A DNA stretch of 64,000 nt from Zygnema cylindricum (taxonomy: Eukaryota; Streptophyta; Zygnematophyceae; Zygnematales; Zygnemataceae). Below, piece by piece: positions 59,946 to 64,000 of the stretch; the stretch's first letter is position 1, and every line of letters begins with the position of its first letter. Position numbers and translations under genes: made by a program. Location of the stretch: NCBI GenBank assembly GCA_037447655.1, contig JBBHKE010001671.1, positions 124,001 through 188,000 on the forward strand, written 5' to 3'. The notes beneath the pieces are model-generated. The model did not search any database. It worked only from the letters and a program-made list of their open reading frames with translations, and had not been told where the DNA came from.

Positions 59946-60314
59946 TTTGAAGATGGCTACACTCATATTGTGGTTTGTGATGAGATGGACTACCACATGA
60001 ATATTCACATATCGGAAAGGCCACGTGCCTTTGGAGAAGTTGGATGTGAATCCAACAAAATGAAAGAAATACCAAAGGGATGGTATGCAGGGAAAGCACA
60101 CAAAAGAGACACAATCGGCCAAAAAGATATATTTAAAACAAAAATGGCAAAAGCCTTTTTACAAGGCTTTTTCTCCTTCTCTCACTCTTCCCTCTTTCAG
60201 TCTATTAATCCCGAAATAATTTTAAATGGATTGATTCAAAGCTAATTCCAGGATAGATTGTGCAACTAGAATGCTGCACTTGAATAACAGTCTAAACGTG
60301 TCGTGCACGATATC

Positions 60315-60830
60315 TTATAATAAAACACTGAGTGCAAATGCAAGCGGAAGCATAAAAGAATAAAACACACTCACGAGAAAGATAACCCAAAGGAAGCCAA
60401 TATATTCCAAAGAGAACTTTTCTTACACCTCGAATTTACACTTTCCGAATTTACCTCAGCCAAAAGGACGAGTAAGAAGGGCCGCCTCATATTGAGCCCC
60501 TCTACACTTGAATGACGACAAATCCTCCTTCCTCCCTTCCATCTATCCATTATCCTAACACTCATGGAGCACTACATCCTGCTCCGATACCACTTGATGG
60601 ATCCTATAACAACATCTGACTGCAAATGCCAGTGGAAGCATACACGATAAAACACACTTAAGAGAAAGATAATCCCAAGGACGCCAATAAACTATAAAGA
60701 TTATCAATACTAGCTCAATTGATTGATTGATTGATGAAAACCTTTCTCACAACACCTCAAAATACTCCTTCAAATGTCATGTAACAACTACAAACCAACC
60801 GTACATTTAATACCATAGATGTCTCATTCG
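60315..60830 (-). mobile_element. Second TRIM-like element
   Basis: On the minus strand the order is LTR (about 60830-60594, ending ..ggatccatca), primer site tggtatcggagc two bases later (about 60579-60590), about 35 bp, a purine tract (complement of cctccttcctcccttcc, about 60525-60541), then a second LTR (about 60521-60315). The LTRs share tgcaaatgc.agtggaagcat and gagaaagataa..ccaa. No coding capacity. Edges approximate. Confidence 0.6.
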
Positions 60831-60959
60831 TACGGATTTTGACATTTTTACAAAATTTCGTTTATTTTTTATAGATTTTGAACTTTTTGTAAAATACGTA
60901 TACATTTTGTAAAGATTACATGAATATATTGTACGAAAATATTAAAATAAAGGGTTGAA

Positions 60960-61400
60960 CGTACACGGTGAATCGCTATTAGAGTTAAACTCTATTTTAG
61001 TTTTAATGGCCTAACGCCATCAAAAAGTCAAAAACTAACACTAATTTATATACCTAACACTAATTTGGATGTAGCGGCGATATTTTTTGTTCACACGTTC
61101 GATGATTGAACATGTGAGAACGGGTTCTCGCAACTCTCCTTCGTTTTTATGAATGGGAATAAAATCTGAGTACGCTTTTCCGTGGCGACGCACTCAATTT
61201 CCTCTGTCAACGCCATTACACTTATTTTGACACTTATTTTATACGTCTGTACAAAATAATGAGTAGTTTTAGTATGAATTGATACAATTTGTACATTGCA
61301 CTTTTTAAAAGTAGTTGAAATTAGAATAGCTAACTCTAATTAAAAAGTACGCATGTTAAAATAAATTAAAAATAAGTTTGATTGAAGCGAATGCCTGGCG
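60960..61400. other. AT-rich tract with foldback-family end
   Basis: Begins gtacacggtgaatcgctattag, similar to the ends of the elements at 599 and 29657; a matching inverted end was not located. No gene. Confidence 0.45.
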
Positions 61401-61522
61401 AATTAATATCCAACAATCATTGTTTCTGTTGTTCTACGACCACCGGTGCAGGTGGAGGAGCAATTAATATCCAACAATCATTGTTTCTGTTGTTCTACGA
61501 CCACCGGTGCAGGTGGAGGAGC
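61401..61522. repeat. Perfect 61-bp tandem duplication
   Basis: 61401-61461 and 61462-61522 are identical (aattaatatccaacaatcat ... ggtggaggagc). Confidence 0.92.
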
Positions 61523-61864
61523 AACGGTAGTAGTAGAAGAAGACACGATGCACTCTCAGAAGCTATCAAGAATCCTTCCAAATAGTTGATTTCAAGTGCT
61601 CACCAATTCTTACACAAGCATCCAAACATGACAAAACTCTATCACAATATAGAAAAAGATAAACACTAACAACTCCCAAAGTTTCAACACAATTAACTTG
61701 ACAACACTCAAGATATAATACTCAGAAGTTTCCCAAAAACTGTTTGCAGTTTTACTACTTGGAAATTTGGATAAAAGACGTATTTTGAGTTCTAAGTCTT
61801 ATACTTGTGTTGTACGGGCAATAACATTGTACGTAAGAGGTACGTCAATCTACTAGGCTAATAC

Positions 61865-61965
61865 TAATCTGTCAAGCTACCACTGAGCTACCACTAAGCT
61901 AACACTAAGCTACCAGTGAGCTACCATTGAGCTACCACCATGCTACCACTGAGCTACCCACTAAG
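61865..61965. repeat. Minisatellite, about 11-bp units (gagctaccact)
   Basis: About nine variants of [g/a]agctaccact in a row. Confidence 0.85.
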
Positions 61966-61979
61966 TTGAGGTCTGTTGA

Positions 61980-62235
61980 CCTGATTCATATCAAACGCAG
62001 CTGCGATGTCTTGTACCGAATCATATCTAAGATAGGAGCAGCTGCGTTGTCTGTACGGATCATATCCAAAGTAACCGCAGCTGCGTTTGTACTGTCTGTG
62101 TCGCAACGTCGCTGTTGCGCTGCTATGTTTGCATAGGAGCTGCGTTGCTCTATCTGTAAAGCAGCTGCGCTGCTCTGTCTGCACAGCAGCTACGTTGCTG
62201 TGCTTTTATGTATGCATAGCAATTGCGTTGTTCTC
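61980..62235. repeat. GCAGCTGCG-cored minisatellite
   Basis: The palindromic core gcagctgcg or a close variant recurs about seven times at 25-45-bp spacing, with tgtctgta-like linkers. Probably in the 3' LTR region of the copia element to its right. Confidence 0.75.
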
Positions 62236-62492
62236 AAGTGATGACGCATATCCTTATGAAACTTACGCTACAAATTACTACCTTTTTGTCGTCCTACTAA
62301 TTTGATGAGACTGAAAGCTTTCCAAAAGCAACACTCCCCTAAAGCTTTAGACTTAGTATACAGACGGAGCTGCGATGAGAAACTAGCGGAGCATCGCAGC
62401 ATACCAATATAGCAATTAGCAAGTCCCCAGTCCCAATATATCACAATGGTGGGCTTATCGCAGCGTGGCATTATAGCACTGCAGCAATTGAA

Positions 62493-63611
62493 CTATTCAC
62501 TTAATCCCACTGCGTTGCTACAACACCTCTGCTTAGGAGCTGGGAGAGCTTTAGTGAGCATATCAGCAATCATTTTTGTATCTAGCAAATAACATAATTT
62601 TATCACTTTAGAGAACACTTTTTCTCTTACATAGTGTAAACCTTCATCCATGTGCTTGCTTTTGAAGTGATGACTCGGGTTAGAAGCAATGGCAATGGCA
62701 GCCTTGTTATCACACCAGATCACCTGTAGACCATCGTGCATGTATCCTAGTTCTTGTAACATGGATTTTACCCATAAGAGTTCTTTGAGGGCCGAGCTTG
62801 CTACCATATATTTTGACTCCATTGCCGACTATGCTGTCACCTTTTGAAGTTTGCTGCTCCAGCAGCAAGTACTGTTCCCAATTTGTAGAACGAATCCCGT
62901 GGTGGATTTCCGGCTTGGCATGTCGCCATAGCTTCCATCACTCCACGTTTGCAGTTTTACTTCTCCTCCCCCTAGTGTGAGTTTGAGGTCTTTGGTTTTG
63001 GCCAAATATCTTAAGACTCTCCTTGCTGCATCAAAGTCAGATTTTCTCGGATTCTCTAGACTCCTGCTCAATAACTGGACTGCTGCAGCAATGTCTAGAC
63101 GGTTACAATTCATGAAATATATTAAGCTTCCCACTATCTGTTTGTAAGGTTTTTGTGTCATAAAATCATTCTCCCCTGATTCTAAATACTCGGTAACAAT
63201 GACACCAGGTTTTGTCTCTTCTCCCTCTAACTTCTGCCGAAACTCCATTGAAGTTAGACTTCCTTTTGCCCACCTTAGTCCGTACTCATCTAACATGTTT
63301 CCAATAGCCTCCTTTTGAGTCAGTTTCATTTCTTTCTTATTTCTGTCCCTCTTTACCTGGATACCCAAAATATATTTTGCCTCTTTGAGGTCTTTCATCT
63401 TGAACCGTGAGTTTAGAGCAGTTTTGATTTTGTTAATTTCAGCCATTGATTTGCTTATTAATAGTAAATCATCTATACACACCGCTATATACACTATCCC
63501 ATTTTCACCCTTAAGAATGTAGACAAAGTGATCAGAACTTATCCTTTGAAATCTTAGGCTAGTTAGGAATTCATCTAGCTTCAGATTCCACTGTTTTCTT
63601 TGTATCCACAT
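62493..63611 (-). pseudogene. copia RT (C-terminal) and RNase H, right-edge element
   Basis: From 63611: WNLKLDEFLTSLRFQRISSD, VYIAVCIDDLLLISKS (palm), YILGIQVKRD, YKQIVGSLIYFMNCNRLDI, LQTWSDGSYGD, TGFVLQIGNSTCCWSSK; then a stop (TAG, likely from CAG) near 62830, followed by ESKYMVASSALKELLWVKS, WCDNKAAIAIASNP and DMLTKALPAP. N-terminal RT is missing. Confidence 0.88.
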
Positions 63612-64000
63612 TTTTATCTGCGAGCATCGACTTAGAGCTCTCCGTGAGAGTTTTATATAGTCTTTCTGACACCCAATTTTGTTCCGGTAAATATGGAACA
63701 GTCAATAGATGACTAATACCTTCCTCGAGTAAAAAGGTTTCAAATTCTTTCGATGTATATTCACCACCATTGTCCGATCTGAGCTGCAAAATAGGCAAAT
63801 TATGAAGTTTTTCAACCCATGCTTTATAGTGTTTGAAGTGACCAAACACTTCACACTTTTCCTTCATGAAGTAAACTTTGGTAAACCTGGAGAAATCATC
63901 TATGAAGGTGACCATATATTTCATTCCCTCCGGCAGATGGAACCTTCGCAGGACCACAAACATCCGAGTGAATTTGTTGTAAAAGTATCGATGACCAATG
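63571..64000 (-). pseudogene. copia integrase fragment, runs off the window
   Basis: MKYMVTFIDDFSRFTKVYF, LRSDNGGEYTSKEF and NWVSERLYKTL (Glu region; NGVSER would be usual). At about 63930 the frame shifts: QIHSDVCGPAKVPSAGG lies in another frame. Near 63600 the integrase is joined directly to the RT C-terminal half. Confidence 0.85.

Noticed and set aside
59895-60245. 116-codon + strand frame
   Set aside because: Partly antisense to the hAT relic; no recognised pattern.

Overview
The window is nuclear DNA from a green-lineage eukaryote, most likely a streptophyte (charophyte alga or early land plant). The evidence is GT-AG introns, plant-type 24-residue leucine-rich repeats on 72-nt phase-2 exons, hydroxyproline-type SPPP protein sequence, Ty1/copia elements, and LTR elements primed by plant initiator tRNA-Met. 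No prokaryotic gene organisation is visible. The exact lineage cannot be fixed from the sequence.

One very large gene on the + strand fills 1305..55693. I built it by hand from splice sites. It has 34 exons whose phases all agree, 10,191 nt of coding sequence and 3,396 residues. The predicted product is secreted and modular: signal peptide; four tandem PPC-like beta-sandwich domains, each on a three-exon cassette of 164/168/61 nt; a roughly 1,900-residue proline-rich stalk on one 5.7-kb exon with about ten 288/291-nt repeats; an LRR domain with N-cap; an EGF-like module; a papain-type (C1A) cysteine peptidase with Gln, Cys, His and Asn in place; two more EGF-like modules; and four LysM-like modules. 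It reads as a wall-anchored, glycan-binding extracellular protease. The combination is one I do not know as a described family.

Layout: 1-1304 is 5' flank with foldback repeats. 1305-13891 holds the signal and PPC exons. 13892-22944 is a 9-kb intron packed with nested copia relics and a DNA-transposon-like repeat. 22945-28656 is the proline exon. 28657-35342 carries a micro-exon, the LRR cap and the first two LRR exons, with nested foldback elements in an intron. 35343-46242 is an 11-kb intron with a copia gag relic, a complete but inactivated copia element on the minus strand (LTRs 36622-37100 and 41538-42014), a miniature LTR element (TRIM, 42017-42530) whose LTR contains a tRNA-like cloverleaf, and another copia relic. 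46243-55693 carries the remaining LRR, EGF, peptidase and LysM exons.

Downstream, 55694-64000 has no gene I can support beyond transposon remains: a 0.57-kb polypurine tract, a broken hAT transposase (minus strand), a second TRIM-like element, minisatellites, and a broken copia element running off the right edge.
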